Of a stretch of 8,734 nucleotides of DNA, positions 7,674 to 8,734 are shown one piece after another. The notes below the pieces were generated by a model. It ran no database searches. It saw only the letters and a list, made by a program, of their open reading frames with translations, and had not been told where the DNA came from. The position numbers and the translations under genes are program-made. How positions within the stretch are numbered: the stretch's first letter is position 1; each line of letters starts with the position of its first letter. The stretch is from Acidimicrobiaceae bacterium (GTDB lineage: Bacteria > Actinomycetota > Acidimicrobiia > Acidimicrobiales > Ilumatobacteraceae). The stretch lies in NCBI GenBank assembly GCA_947486675.1, contig CANKUF010000021.1, positions 1-8,734 on the forward strand, in the 5' to 3' direction.

Positions 7674-8734
7674 ATGAATAAAGCGGCCGGTCTCCACGGC
7701 GTATATGTGCACATTCCGTTTTGTGCCAAGCGCTGCGACTATTGCGCATTTGCCACCTTCACAGACAGGCATCATTTACAAGGCGAATATGTACAGGCAT
7801 TGCGAAAACACATTCGCACGCTTGTTGCAGCCGATATGCAACCAGCGACAAGTGTCTTTGTAGGCGGGGGAACTCCTACCATGCTTCCAGCTGAAGAGTT
7901 GCTGAGCGTACTTGCGGAAATTCCGTTGGCATCGCGCGCTGAAGTAACCGTTGAATGCAACCCCGATGACATCACGCTCGAGATGATGCAGCAGTACTTG
8001 CGTGGAGGAGTGAATCGAGTGAGTATCGGAGTGCAGTCAACCGTTGATCATGTGTTGCAGTCTCTAGGTCGCACGCACAACCCAGAGAATGTGCAACGTG
8101 CAGTTGCTCACGTTAAGCAGGCCGGTTTCCTCACGTTCAATCTCGACATCATGTATGGCGCGGCAGGCGAGTCGCTAGCTGATTGGCAGAAGACCGTTGC
8201 CGACGTTGTCGCACTAGAACCACCCCATGTGTCTGCATACGGGCTCACCATTGAGGCAAACACGCCACTTGCGTCTCAACCAGAGCGGCACCCAGACGAT
8301 GATGATCAGGCCGACAAATACGAGTGGGTCGATCAACGCTTTGCCGAAGCAGGCATGTTGAACTACGAAATTTCAAATTGGTCGCTACCTGGACATGAGT
8401 GTGCTCATAACTATCTGTATTGGATGCAGGGAAACTACGACGGCATCGGCTGTGCTGCGCATGCGCACAAGGACGGAACACGGTGGTGGAATGTGCGAAC
8501 ACCCGACCGCTATATCGAAATGATTAATGCAGGTGAGGTTCCTATTTCATCCAGCGAAGTGCTCGATGATGAAACGAAATTGCTGGAGGAAATGCAGTTA
8601 CTCATTCGCACGCGAGAGGGTGTGCCGACAATGGCATTTTCACCAGATGACCGCTCGCTACTTGAGGGCTTAATTGAATTACACGATGACCGATATGTAT
8701 TGACTCGGGCGGGTCGGTTAATGGCCAATGAAGT
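7674..8734 (+). CDS. hemW: Radical SAM heme chaperone HemW (formerly HemN-like), 3'-truncated
   Basis: HemW is a cytoplasmic radical SAM protein of the coproporphyrinogen III oxidase-like family, now regarded mainly as a heme-binding chaperone that inserts heme into respiratory enzymes. 353 residues are visible; the family is about 380-400, so a short C-terminal piece lies beyond the window. The cluster motif is C17-x3-C21-x2-C24-x-F26. The Phe in place of a fourth Cys marks HemW rather than true HemN oxidase. Further signatures are GGGTPT (64-69), IGVQS (118-122), YEISNW (231-236), HNYLYW (245-250, the HNxxYW motif of HemW) and GIGCAAH (257-263). The start is limited by the in-frame bldD stop at 7665-7667 to CTG 7668, TTG 7671 or ATG 7674; ATG is chosen. 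No Shine-Dalgarno is visible, so coupling to the gene before it is likely. In many actinobacteria hemW lies between lepA and hrcA; here it follows the bldD-like gene. Confidence 0.95.
   Translation, partial: MNKAAGLHGVYVHIPFCAKRCDYCAFATFTDRHHLQGEYVQALRKHIRTLVAADMQPATSVFVGGGTPTMLPAEELLSVLAEIPLASRAEVTVECNPDDITLEMMQQYLRGGVNRVSIGVQSTVDHVLQSLGRTHNPENVQRAVAHVKQAGFLTFNLDIMYGAAGESLADWQKTVADVVALEPPHVSAYGLTIEANTPLASQPERHPDDDDQADKYEWVDQRFAEAGMLNYEISNWSLPGHECAHNYLYWMQGNYDGIGCAAHAHKDGTRWWNVRTPDRYIEMINAGEVPISSSEVLDDETKLLEEMQLLIRTREGVPTMAFSPDDRSLLEGLIELHDDRYVLTRAGRLMANE

Noticed and set aside
7665..7676. Possible bldD-hemW fusion, since both lie in the same frame separated by one stop
   Set aside because: Both proteins are complete at this junction by family comparison, and an ATG follows the TAA within 6 bases; two separate genes are the simpler reading.

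Overview
The window is a gene-packed stretch of chromosome from what looks like an actinobacterium. An early-branching, possibly aquatic lineage such as the Acidimicrobiia is my best guess, not a proven one. The reasons are the hrcA-dnaJ pairing without grpE/dnaK next door (the actinobacterial 'dnaJ2' arrangement), a BldD-family regulator with its cyclic-di-GMP signature, and the lepA/hemW/hrcA/dnaJ/rsmE neighbourhood that recurs in actinobacteria. Base composition looks moderate (about half G+C by eye), with frequent TTG leucine codons and no compositional break that I can see.

All eight genes lie on the + strand and run head to tail: lepA (5' end cut off by the window), an MFS exporter, a class I photolyase, hrcA, dnaJ, rsmE, a bldD-like regulator, and hemW (3' end cut off). 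The gaps are 13, 8 and 6 bases. The other four junctions overlap by 8, 8, 4 and 4 bases. There is no non-coding stretch above 13 bases, no visible terminator, and no room for an ordinary internal promoter outside coding sequence, so the run is probably one transcription unit with translational coupling.

Functionally the cluster groups translation and ribosome upkeep (EF4/LepA, the 16S rRNA methyltransferase RsmE), protein folding and its repressor (DnaJ, HrcA), light-driven DNA repair (photolyase), heme handling (HemW), a drug or siderophore-type efflux pump, and a developmental/second-messenger regulator (BldD-like). Most of this is conserved housekeeping. No CRISPR array, mobile element, tRNA or rRNA was found.

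Two points most deserve a second look. First, the BldD-like protein preserves the complete RxD-X8-RxxD cyclic-di-GMP motif and is translationally coupled to the stress/ribosome genes. Second, a compact hairpin with a GAGA loop spans the photolyase stop codon and covers the hrcA ribosome-binding site. It could couple hrcA translation to photolyase translation or make it temperature-dependent. I see no clear evidence for a wholly new system.
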